A DNA stretch of 64,000 nt from W3P20-009 sp963620665 (GTDB lineage: Bacteria; Bacteroidota; Bacteroidia; Bacteroidales; Marinilabiliaceae), in contig CAVFBA010000007.1 of the NCBI GenBank assembly GCA_963620665.1, positions 54,637-118,636 on the forward strand. The letters run 5' to 3'. The notes beneath the pieces were generated by a model. That model worked only from the letters and a program-made list of their open reading frames with translations. It did no database searches and had not been told where the DNA came from. This document shows positions 41,473 through 49,152 of this stretch, piece by piece (position 1 is the stretch's first letter; each line of letters begins with the position of its first letter). A program made the position numbers and the translations under genes.

Positions 41473-43890
41473 ATGATAGAGTTGTATAAGAAGGAGATAG
41501 GGACGTTCTTTGGTAGTGCCACGGGTTATCTTGTGGTAGGGGTGTTTTTGGTGTTGACGTGGCTGATGTTGTGGGTTGTGCCCTCGGATTTTAATGTGAT
41601 ATATGGTGGGTATGCGACATTGGGGTCGCTGTTTGACATAGCGCCGTGGATATATTTGTTTTTGGTGCCTGCGATAGCGATGCGGCTTATAGCGGATGAG
41701 CGCAGGGTGGGGACGATAGAGTTGTTGCTGATACGTCCGTTGTCGTCGTGGCGGATAGTGATGGCTAAGTATTTGGCTGGGTTGTCGTTGGTGTGTCTGT
41801 CGATATTGCCGACTGTGGTGTATGTGGTGGTGGTGTGGGATATGGGGTCGCCGGTGGGGAATATAGATGTGGGAGGGACGTTAGGGTCGTATGTGGCGTT
41901 GTTGTTGTTGGCTGCGTCGTATATGGCGGTAGGGGTGTTTGCGTCGTCGGTTACGGATAATCAGATTGTGGCGTTTGTGTTGGGTGCGGCGCTATGCGCG
42001 GGGCTGTATGTCGGGTTTGACATGGTGGGGTCGGTGTCGCCGCAGTCGGGGTGGTCGGCGTTTGCGATGGATATGGGTATAGCTCAGCATTACTCGTCGA
42101 TAAGCCGCGGGGTGGTGGACAGTAGGGATGTGATGTATTTCGCGGGGTTGTGCGTGGTGTTTTTGAGCATGACGTCGGCGTTGGTGGGCAGGGGTCGTGG
42201 GAGGTGGCGTAGGCCGTTGTGGTGTATGGGGTTGTGTGTTGTGGTGTTGCCGTTGTTATCGTCGTTGTGGCATTGGCGTGTTGATTTGACATCGGAGGGG
42301 CGTTATACATTATCGGAAGTGACAAAGGCGAGGGCAGACAGTTTGCGTTCGGCAGTGGTTGTGAATCTGTATTTGGAGGGGGATTTGAATCCTGGGTTCA
42401 GGCGATTGAGGTGTCAGGTGGTAGATATTTGCGAGGAGATAAACTCTTATTCGGCAAAGGGCGTCAGGTTGGTCGTGGTAGACCCTGGGGAGATGGATGT
42501 GGATGTGGCGAAGCGGTTTGGGGAGGAGTTGGAGAGGGCGGGTTTGGCAGGGGTGCCTGTGTTTGAGACGAAAGAGGACGGGCAAAAGACGAGGACGGTG
42601 GTGTATCCGTATGTGCGTGTCAGCATGAGCGACAAGAGCGTATGGGTGAACCTGCTGGAGAATGTTGCGGGGTTGAGTGGGGAGGAGTCGTTGAACAGGT
42701 CGGTTGAGGGGATAGAGTATAAGATGACGGAGGCGTTGACTCGGTTGACGCGGGGGAGTGTGCCTAAGGTGGCGTTTTTGGAGGGGCATGGGGAGTTGGA
42801 TGAGATAGACGTGCGTAGCGCGACGGAGGCGTTGGCGGAGTATTTTGACGTAGACCGGGGTCGTGTTGGTGGCGACTGGCGCATATTGGAGCCGTATAAG
42901 GTGTTGATTGTGGCTAAGCCTACGGAGCGTTTTGCGGAGCGTGATAAATATGCGATAGACCAGTATGTGATGCATGGTGGCCGTGTGTTGTGGCTTGTTG
43001 ACGCGGTGGGTCTTACGTTGGACTCGCTACGTGGCAGCTCGGAGACGGTGGGTGTTGGTGTTGACGTTAACCTTATGGACCAGTTGTTTGTGTATGGTGT
43101 GAGGATACGTCAGTCGGTTGTGGAGGATGTGAATTGCGGGATGGTTCCGATAAGCGTGCCGACGCGAGAGGGTCAGACCCAGATTGTGCCTATGCCGTGG
43201 ACGTTTGGGCCACTAATGGCGACGAATATGTTGAGCGCCGTGACAAAGAATGTGAGCTATGTTCATGGGGATTTTGCGAGTCCGATAGACACGGTGGGCG
43301 AGGGGTTGGAGGTGGTCAGGACGGCGTTGTTGAGGACGTCGGGCATGACGCGAGTTGACGAGGTTCCGGTTGTGGCACGATTGTCGACGATACATGAGGA
43401 GCCACGCGCTGAGGAGTTTCCGCATAGACATTTGACGATGGCGGTGTTGGAGGAGGGTCGGTTCAGGTCGTTGTTCTCACACAGGCCGGTGCCGAAGGGG
43501 GTGGAATATGCGGGCAGGAGGGTTGAGGAGAGTGTGGATACGAAGATGATTGTTGTGGGTGATGGGGACGTGATACGTAATGACGTGAGGTTCAGGCATA
43601 CGGGTAATCCGACGGTGGTGCCGTTGGGGTATGACGAGATGACACGTCAGACGTATGGGAATAGGGAGTTTATAGTCAACGCTGTGCAGTATTTGGCGGA
43701 TGATGATGGGCTTATGGGGCTGAGGAACAGGACGTTCGCATTGCGGTTGCTTGACAGGCAGCGCATTGCGTCGGGGACTACGGGGTATAAGGTTGTGGCG
43801 TTGTTGGTGCCGTTGTTGGTGGTGGGTGTTATAGGAGGAGTGATAACGATAACTCGGCGGAGGATATTCGCCAGAAAAACAAATAGATAA
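41473..43890 (+). CDS. GldF-GldG fusion, ABC transporter permease plus GldG-like domain
   Basis: An 805-residue protein. Residues 1-240 are an ABC-2 permease of the GldF type with six helices and the RLIADERRVGTIELLLIRPL segment typical of GldF. From about 255 there is another helix (CMGLCVVVLPLLSSLWHW), then HWRVDLTSEGRYTLSEVTK, the signature start of GldG-type periplasmic domains, running to a C-terminal helix (about 775-795) and a short basic tail. GldA-GldF-GldG form an ABC complex in gliding Flavobacteriia; in non-gliding Bacteroidales its role is unsettled. The ATPase subunit (gldA) is not in the neighbourhood. Placement between lpxB and ridA suggests envelope work. Confidence 0.88.
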   Translation: MIELYKKEIGTFFGSATGYLVVGVFLVLTWLMLWVVPSDFNVIYGGYATLGSLFDIAPWIYLFLVPAIAMRLIADERRVGTIELLLIRPLSSWRIVMAKYLAGLSLVCLSILPTVVYVVVVWDMGSPVGNIDVGGTLGSYVALLLLAASYMAVGVFASSVTDNQIVAFVLGAALCAGLYVGFDMVGSVSPQSGWSAFAMDMGIAQHYSSISRGVVDSRDVMYFAGLCVVFLSMTSALVGRGRGRWRRPLWCMGLCVVVLPLLSSLWHWRVDLTSEGRYTLSEVTKARADSLRSAVVVNLYLEGDLNPGFRRLRCQVVDICEEINSYSAKGVRLVVVDPGEMDVDVAKRFGEELERAGLAGVPVFETKEDGQKTRTVVYPYVRVSMSDKSVWVNLLENVAGLSGEESLNRSVEGIEYKMTEALTRLTRGSVPKVAFLEGHGELDEIDVRSATEALAEYFDVDRGRVGGDWRILEPYKVLIVAKPTERFAERDKYAIDQYVMHGGRVLWLVDAVGLTLDSLRGSSETVGVGVDVNLMDQLFVYGVRIRQSVVEDVNCGMVPISVPTREGQTQIVPMPWTFGPLMATNMLSAVTKNVSYVHGDFASPIDTVGEGLEVVRTALLRTSGMTRVDEVPVVARLSTIHEEPRAEEFPHRHLTMAVLEEGRFRSLFSHRPVPKGVEYAGRRVEESVDTKMIVVGDGDVIRNDVRFRHTGNPTVVPLGYDEMTRQTYGNREFIVNAVQYLADDDGLMGLRNRTFALRLLDRQRIASGTTGYKVVALLVPLLVVGVIGGVITITRRRIFARKTNR

Positions 43891-43893
43891 GAG

Positions 43894-44271
43894 ATGAAGA
43901 AGCAGATAGTGACAAAGAATGCGCCGGCGGCGATAGGGCCGTATAGCCAGGGGATAGAGATAGACGGGACGGTGTACGTGTCGGGGCAGTTGGGGTTGGT
44001 GCCGGAGACCGGGGAGTTTGCCGATGGTGGCATTGAGGGGCAGGCACGGCAGGCGTTGTGTAATGTGCGTGCGATCTTGGAGGCGGCGGGATTGACGATG
44101 GGAGATGTGGTGAAGACGACATGTTTGTTGCAGGATATAGGGGACTTTGGGGCATTTAATGAGGTGTATAAGGAGTTTTTCGGTGGCGTGGCGCCGGCAC
44201 GTTCGGCGTATGCGGTGGCAGGGATACCGAAGGGCGGGTTGGTTGAGATAGAGGTAGTGGGTGTGAAGTAG
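43894..44271 (+). CDS. ridA: RidA family enamine/imine deaminase
   Basis: A 125-residue YjgF/YER057c/UK114 protein. Blocks: APAAIGPYSQGIEIDGTVYVSGQLG, QARQALCNVRAILEAAG, DVVKTTCLLQDIGDF, and the conserved catalytic Arg in PARSAYAVAGIPKGGLVEIE. RidA hydrolyses reactive 2-aminoacrylate formed by PLP enzymes. It starts 3 bases after gldFG and ends the operon. Identification is firm. Confidence 0.95.
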   Translation: MKKQIVTKNAPAAIGPYSQGIEIDGTVYVSGQLGLVPETGEFADGGIEGQARQALCNVRAILEAAGLTMGDVVKTTCLLQDIGDFGAFNEVYKEFFGGVAPARSAYAVAGIPKGGLVEIEVVGVK

Positions 44272-44366
44272 GGTAGGGGAGAGGGGTTGACGCTATATAA
44301 GTGAGGGAGGATCCCCGTGGTCGGAGAGGCTGCGAGGGTTTTCGTTTATGATTTTTCGTGAGATGT

Positions 44367-44463
44367 ATGGGGGAGAAATTGACATTTTATGGGGGACAAA
44401 TTATCATGGGATGATTTTTTTTTATGGGGGAAAAATTGTTAGGGATGGGGGACAAATTATCAT
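44367..44463. mobile_element. Probable relic of an IS21-family element end
   Basis: Four direct copies of a unit with consensus ATGGGGGACAAATTATCAT start at 44367, 44389, 44424 and 44445; the second and fourth are identical over 19 bases. Multiple GGGG(A/C)AAATT(A/G)TCA repeats are typical of the multi-repeat ends of IS21-family elements, where the transposase binds. No istA or istB coding sequence remains in the window. Alternative: an operator for an unknown regulator. Confidence 0.5.
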
Positions 44464-44493
44464 TCTGGGGTGTGCGGGGCGTCGGGGGAGCAT

Positions 44494-44581
44494 TGGGTTC
44501 AATATTGTTTCAGTATGTTGGAGCATCTGAGGAGCAGTTTTATCAGTATATTATCAGTATCTTGGTATATTGGGGGTGCGT
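44494..44581. repeat. 11-base-period repeat array E
   Basis: Eight 11-base units in register: tgggttcaata, ttgtttcagta, tgttggagcat, ctgaggagcag, ttttatcagta, tattatcagta, tcttggtatat, tgggggtgcgt. On the complementary strand these read TACTGA and ATGCTCC units, matching array D in type. Starts 30 bases after the IS21-like repeats. Confidence 0.85.
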
Positions 44582-44720
44582 GGAGGGCCGATGTACGTAG
44601 GGCTGAGGGGGGATTGGGGATGATTTAGGGCAATTTTGTGAGGGATTGGTGGAGTTTGTGGTTTGGTGGGAGGGATGTGGTAAAAAGGTGGGTGTGGTAG
44701 GTGGGGGAGGTAGAAATTAT

Positions 44721-44728
44721 TATCTTTG
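44721..44728 (+). promoter_or_regulatory. -7 element of mnmA (near-leaderless)
   Basis: TATCTTTG, exact consensus, ends 5 bases before the mnmA ATG, so transcription would begin at or very near the start codon. Confidence 0.65.
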
Positions 44729-44733
44729 CGTAT

Positions 44734-45948
44734 ATGCGGAGTAATAAGACAAGGGTAGTAGTAGGTCTCTCGGGTGGCGTGGACTCGAGTGTGGCGGCGT
44801 ATGTATTGCGAGAGCAGGGTTATGACGTGGTAGGGTTGTTCATGCGTAATTGGACGGACACTACGGGTGTGTTGAAGGGTGACTGCCCGTGGATGGATGA
44901 CAAGTATGACGCGGAGGCGGTGGCGCGTAAGTTGGGTATAGGTTTTGAGTTTGTGGATTTGAGCGTGGAGTATAGGGAGCGTGTGGTGGACTATATGTTT
45001 GCGGAGTATGCGGCAGGTCGGACACCTAATCCGGACGTGTTGTGCAATAGGGAGATTAAGTTTGACAGTTTCATGAAGGCTGCGGAGTCGTTGGGGGGTG
45101 AGTATGTGGCGACGGGTCATTATTGTCGCAGGGGTGAGAGAGAGGTTGGGGGGGGTAGGGTTTCGTATTCGTTGTTGGCAGGTGTTGATGGTAATAAGGA
45201 TCAGAGTTACTTCTTGTGCCAGTTGAGTCAGGGGCAGTTGGCTCGTGCGATGTTCCCGATAGGAGGGATGACGAAGCCTGAGGTTAGGCGTATAGCAACG
45301 GAGTTGAATTTGGTCACGGCGCATAAGAAGGATTCGCAGGGGATATGTTTTGTGGGTAAGGTGGACTTGCCTGTGTTCTTGCAGCAGAAGTTGCGGTCGG
45401 AGGAGGGTAAGGTATTTTTGATGGAGCGCGATGCGGAGATCTTCGGCCGGGACTGGAGTGGTGCGTATGTGGAGGAGCCTGATGTGGAGGAGTTGGAGCG
45501 GTTGTCGAGGGGGTATGCGTTGCATCCTAAGTATGGTCGGAAGGTTGGAGTGCACCAGGGGGCTCAGTTTTACACGATAGGTCAGAGGAAGGGGTTGTAT
45601 ATAGGCGGTTTTGCGGAGCCGTTGTTCGTGATAGGTACGAACGTGGAGCATAATCAGGTTTATGTGGGTATGGGCGAGGATCATCCTGGTTTGTATAGGC
45701 GCGTGTTGAAGGTTGGGGGTGGAGAGGTGCATTGGATAGAGCCTGGGGAGGCGATGGTGGAGGGTGAGAGCCGTCGTTATCGTTGCAGGATAAGGTATAG
45801 GCAGCCGCTGCAGGATGGGAGGGCGGTAGTTACGGGAGAGGGATTGTATTTTGTGTTTGATGAGGCGCAGAGGGGGATCACTCCGGGTCAGTTTGCGGCG
45901 TTGTATGATGGTGATCGTGTTGTTTGCTCGGGTCCGATAGCGTATTGA
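44734..45948 (+). CDS. mnmA: tRNA-specific 2-thiouridylase
   Basis: A 404-residue enzyme adding sulfur to U34 of Lys/Glu/Gln tRNAs. The start MRSNKTRVVVGLSGGVDSSV is chosen because the promoter -7 element lies just upstream and overlaps any longer frame. Motifs: PP-loop LSGGVDSS, MRNWTDTTG, NPDVLCNREIKF with the first catalytic Cys, TGHYCRR, KDQSYFLCQL and the second Cys in SQGICFVGK. Length is slightly above the approximately 370 norm. It is the first gene of a run on the same strand with very short gaps to 53671. Confidence 0.94.
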   Translation: MRSNKTRVVVGLSGGVDSSVAAYVLREQGYDVVGLFMRNWTDTTGVLKGDCPWMDDKYDAEAVARKLGIGFEFVDLSVEYRERVVDYMFAEYAAGRTPNPDVLCNREIKFDSFMKAAESLGGEYVATGHYCRRGEREVGGGRVSYSLLAGVDGNKDQSYFLCQLSQGQLARAMFPIGGMTKPEVRRIATELNLVTAHKKDSQGICFVGKVDLPVFLQQKLRSEEGKVFLMERDAEIFGRDWSGAYVEEPDVEELERLSRGYALHPKYGRKVGVHQGAQFYTIGQRKGLYIGGFAEPLFVIGTNVEHNQVYVGMGEDHPGLYRRVLKVGGGEVHWIEPGEAMVEGESRRYRCRIRYRQPLQDGRAVVTGEGLYFVFDEAQRGITPGQFAALYDGDRVVCSGPIAY

Positions 45949-45954
45949 GAGGTT

Positions 45955-46941
45955 ATGGGACGAAGGATAATTGTGGCTGTGGTGTGCCTGGTGATGCCGG
46001 TGGTGGTGTTGTCGCAGGGAGCGAGTGGCGTGGCTCAGCAGATTGTGCGTGGTCGGTTGCGTACGGCGTGTAGTCATAGGGGTATAGACCGTGTGAGGAC
46101 GTATGAGGTGTCGTCGGGGGAGATACCGAGGGCGTTTGACGGATTCAGGATATTGTTCATAACGGACACGCATTACCCGAGTCGATTTGATGAGGAGGCG
46201 TTGGAGGGGTTGGAGGAGTTGATAGAGGAGTTGTCGGCGGACGCGATGATATTGGGAGGGGATTATCAGGAGGGTTGCGAGTATGTGGACCGTATTATAG
46301 GAGGTCTTATGAAGCGTGTGCCGAGGTATGGTGCGTATGCGGTGTTGGGTAACAATGACAAGGAGCGCTGTACGGACAGTATCAAGTCGACGTTGCGGGC
46401 GTATGGTGTGACGATGGTGGAGGATACGGCGGTTAAGATAGAGAAGGGGTATTCTCATATTGTGGTGGCAGGTGCGGTTAATCAGTTCAGGGGAGTGGAG
46501 CGGACAGCGTCGCCCACGTTGGGGTTGAAGGGTAGTGATTTTGTGATATTGGTGACTCATACTCCGGACTATGCGGAGGAGCAGGATATAACGAACGCGG
46601 ACTTGACGTTGGCTGGTCATACGCATGGTGGTCAGGTCACGTTGTTTGGCGCGATAGCCCCGGTGACATCGTCGAGGTATGGTCAGAGGTTTGTTAAGGG
46701 GTTGAACTATACGAGTGCGGGGAGGGCGGTCATAACGTCGACGGGTATAGGGACGTCGCGTGTGGCGATTCGGTTGTTTGCTCCGAGTGAGGTGGTATTG
46801 TTGACGTTGCGCAGTTGGAGTCATGGGGATTTATTGCCGTCGCCTGATGTGGATTATGGCAATGGGGTTCATAAGACTAAGCCGATAAAGTATAGACGGC
46901 GGATGAGGCAGGAGACCTTAGAGAAGCCGAGTAAGATGTAG
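45955..46941 (+). CDS. Metallophosphoesterase, YkuE-like, exported
   Basis: A 328-residue protein with a signal peptide or anchor (IIVAVVCLVMPVVVLSQG). The calcineurin-like metal motifs are in order: ITDTHYPS (D-x-H), ILGGDYQEG (GD), LGNNDKE (GN-N/H-D), LVTHTPDYAE (H) and LAGHTHGGQV (GHxH). GNND instead of GNHD is common in the YkuE-type group. Substrate unknown; members act on cyclic nucleotides, UDP-diacylglucosamine or other phosphoesters. It starts 6 bases after mnmA and precedes a peptidase by 14 bases. A basic tail (KYRRRMRQETLEK) ends the protein. Confidence 0.87.
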   Translation: MGRRIIVAVVCLVMPVVVLSQGASGVAQQIVRGRLRTACSHRGIDRVRTYEVSSGEIPRAFDGFRILFITDTHYPSRFDEEALEGLEELIEELSADAMILGGDYQEGCEYVDRIIGGLMKRVPRYGAYAVLGNNDKERCTDSIKSTLRAYGVTMVEDTAVKIEKGYSHIVVAGAVNQFRGVERTASPTLGLKGSDFVILVTHTPDYAEEQDITNADLTLAGHTHGGQVTLFGAIAPVTSSRYGQRFVKGLNYTSAGRAVITSTGIGTSRVAIRLFAPSEVVLLTLRSWSHGDLLPSPDVDYGNGVHKTKPIKYRRRMRQETLEKPSKM

Positions 46942-46955
46942 AAAATATAGACATT

Positions 46956-49151
46956 ATGAACAAGATAATCTTATGTGCGATGATAGCAGCATCTCCGTTG
47001 ACATATATAGCGAATGCCCAAGGGCGGGAGATCACGATAGAGGACGTCACGGAGAGTTGGGATTTTTATCCGGAGCGTCCACGGGAGTTGATGTCGACAG
47101 CTGATGGACGGAGTTATACGATGTTGTCGCAGTCGGGTCGTCAGATAGAGCAGTACTCGTATGCCACGGGTATCAAGGAGGGGACGTTGGTTGACCTAGA
47201 CAAGCTGAAGGGTAAGTGTGCGTTGCGTGGTATAAGTGGGTATGAGATATCGTCGACTGGGGAGTTTGTCATGATATGGGGGAATGTGGAGTCGATATAT
47301 AGGCGGTCGTATAAGGCGGATCATTATGTGATAGACGTGTCTCATAATGAGAGTTTCAGGTTGTCGGAAGGAGGAGGGGAGCAGGAGGCGTCGTTTTCGC
47401 CTAATGGTATGGTTATAAGTTACATTAAGGGTAACGATATACACTTGTTCAAGTTGAAATATAGGAGTACGAGTGACGTGACTAAGGATGGTGAGAAGAA
47501 CAAGATAATAAACGGAATACCTGACTGGGTGTATGAGGAGGAGTTCACGACGTCGCGGGCGTATGCGTGGAGTGCGGATAGCAGGCAGATAGCGTACGTT
47601 AGGTTTGACGAGTCGGAGGTTAAGGAGTATTCGTTCCCGGTGTATAAGGCGAGCAATCCTACGGTGGAAGGTGCGGGGTTGTATCCGGAGGAGTATCGGT
47701 ATAAGTATCCTAAGGCTGGGGAGAAGAATTCGAAGGTGTCGGTGCATATCTATGACCTTGAGAGCAGGGTTACTAAGGAGGTGGATCTTGGACGTGGGGA
47801 GTATTATGTGCCGAGGATATTGTGGAGTGGGGTGGAGAATCAGTTGTGCGTGTTGAAGCTCAACAGGTTGCAGAATAAGATGGAGGTGATAGGGGTAAAC
47901 TCTCGGTCGCTTGTGAGCACGGTAATATTGACGGAGGAGGATGAGCGTTATGTGGATGAGGCGGCGTATTTGGACCTGACATATATTGACGGTGGTAATA
48001 AGTTTATCATAAGGAGTGACCGTGACGGGTGGAGTCATTTGTATCTGTATGAGAGTAACGGCACTATGAAGAAATGCCTTACTAAGGGTGATTTTGACGT
48101 TACGGAGTTCTATGGGGTAGATCCTACGGGGGGTATGATGTATTATCAGGCGGCAAAGAAGACGCCTATGGATAGGGAGGTGTACGCATATAACATGAAG
48201 AAGGGGACTACCACGGCTATATCGGAAGAGCCTGGCGATAACTCGGCCAGCTTCTCGAAGACGTTCGACTATTATGTGAGGAAGCACTCGTCGGTGACAC
48301 ATGTGCCGACATATACTGTGTGCGACTCTAAGGGGAAGGATTTGCGTGATATAGTGGACAATAGTCGGCTTAACTTCGCATTGCGTTATAGGTTCTTTTC
48401 GCCTAAGGAGTTCATACAGGTGCCTGGGGCGGATGGCACGATGCTTAATGCATGGATCATGAAGCCGAGGGACTTCAGCGAGGATAAGAGGTATCCGTTG
48501 TTGATGGTACAGTATAGCGGTCCTAACTCTCAGCAGGTGCTTAACGCGTGGTCGTTGGACTGGTGTCAGACGTTGGCGTCGAGGGGGTATATAGTGGCGT
48601 GTGTCGACCCGAGGGGTACGGGAGCGAGGGGTGTGGAGTTCAGGAAGTGCACGTATAGGCAGCTTGGTCGTTATGAGAGTGATGATCAGATAGCTGCTGC
48701 TATATATTTTGGTTCGTTGCCGTATGTCAATCCTGGGCGTATTGGGATATATGGTTGGAGTTTTGGTGGGTTTATGAGTACGTTGTGCTTGTGCAAGACG
48801 GAGGTGTTCAAGATGGGTATAGCAGTTGCCCCGGTTATAAGTTGGAGGTATTATGATACGGTGTATACGGAGCGGTTCATGCGTACGCCAGAGGAGAATG
48901 CGGCGGGGTATGACGATAACAGTCCGTTGAGTCATGCTGAGACGTTGCATGGCAAGTATCTCATCATAGCTGGTACGGCCGATGATAATGTGCACTGCCA
49001 GAATCAGATGGAGATGGTAGACGCATTGGTGCAGGCAGGTAAGCAGTTCGATATGTTCACCTATCCTAACCGTAACCATGGCATATATGGTGGCAGATGT
49101 CGTCCGCACCTCTATACGATGAAACTCAACTACGTACTCAATAACTTGTAG
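46956..49151 (+). CDS. Prolyl dipeptidyl peptidase IV, S9 family (second copy)
   Basis: A 731-residue exported protein (signal peptide MNKIILCAMIAASPLTYIANA). N-terminal DPPIV propeller with YLDLTYIDGGNKFIIRSDRDG-type blades, including the EE pair in WVYEEEFTTSRAYAWS that in DPP IV enzymes binds the peptide amino terminus. Hydrolase domain: catalytic Ser in GWSFGGF (about 604), Asp in GTADDNVH, His in YPNRNHGI. It closely follows the family length of about 730. The hybrid regulator gene begins one base after its stop, an uncommon pairing. Confidence 0.93.
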   Translation: MNKIILCAMIAASPLTYIANAQGREITIEDVTESWDFYPERPRELMSTADGRSYTMLSQSGRQIEQYSYATGIKEGTLVDLDKLKGKCALRGISGYEISSTGEFVMIWGNVESIYRRSYKADHYVIDVSHNESFRLSEGGGEQEASFSPNGMVISYIKGNDIHLFKLKYRSTSDVTKDGEKNKIINGIPDWVYEEEFTTSRAYAWSADSRQIAYVRFDESEVKEYSFPVYKASNPTVEGAGLYPEEYRYKYPKAGEKNSKVSVHIYDLESRVTKEVDLGRGEYYVPRILWSGVENQLCVLKLNRLQNKMEVIGVNSRSLVSTVILTEEDERYVDEAAYLDLTYIDGGNKFIIRSDRDGWSHLYLYESNGTMKKCLTKGDFDVTEFYGVDPTGGMMYYQAAKKTPMDREVYAYNMKKGTTTAISEEPGDNSASFSKTFDYYVRKHSSVTHVPTYTVCDSKGKDLRDIVDNSRLNFALRYRFFSPKEFIQVPGADGTMLNAWIMKPRDFSEDKRYPLLMVQYSGPNSQQVLNAWSLDWCQTLASRGYIVACVDPRGTGARGVEFRKCTYRQLGRYESDDQIAAAIYFGSLPYVNPGRIGIYGWSFGGFMSTLCLCKTEVFKMGIAVAPVISWRYYDTVYTERFMRTPEENAAGYDDNSPLSHAETLHGKYLIIAGTADDNVHCQNQMEMVDALVQAGKQFDMFTYPNRNHGIYGGRCRPHLYTMKLNYVLNNL

Positions 49152-49152
49152 C

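Larger units (their letters stand above)
44272..44733. other. Gene-free stretch with probable IS21 end relic and array E
   Basis: About 460 G-rich bases between ridA and mnmA. Contains four copies of a 19-base repeat resembling IS21-family terminal repeats (44367-44463), then 11-base array E (44494-44581), then a plain G-rich segment and the mnmA -7 element (44721-44728). No believable gene. Confidence 0.65.

Noticed and set aside
44554..46824. A 756-codon open frame on the minus strand opposite mnmA and the phosphoesterase gene
   Set aside because: Its translation is Arg/His/Pro/Thr-rich with no domain, while the opposite strand carries two clear enzyme genes. Long antisense frames occur throughout the 21-49 kb segment because the G/T-rich strand has few stops on its complement.
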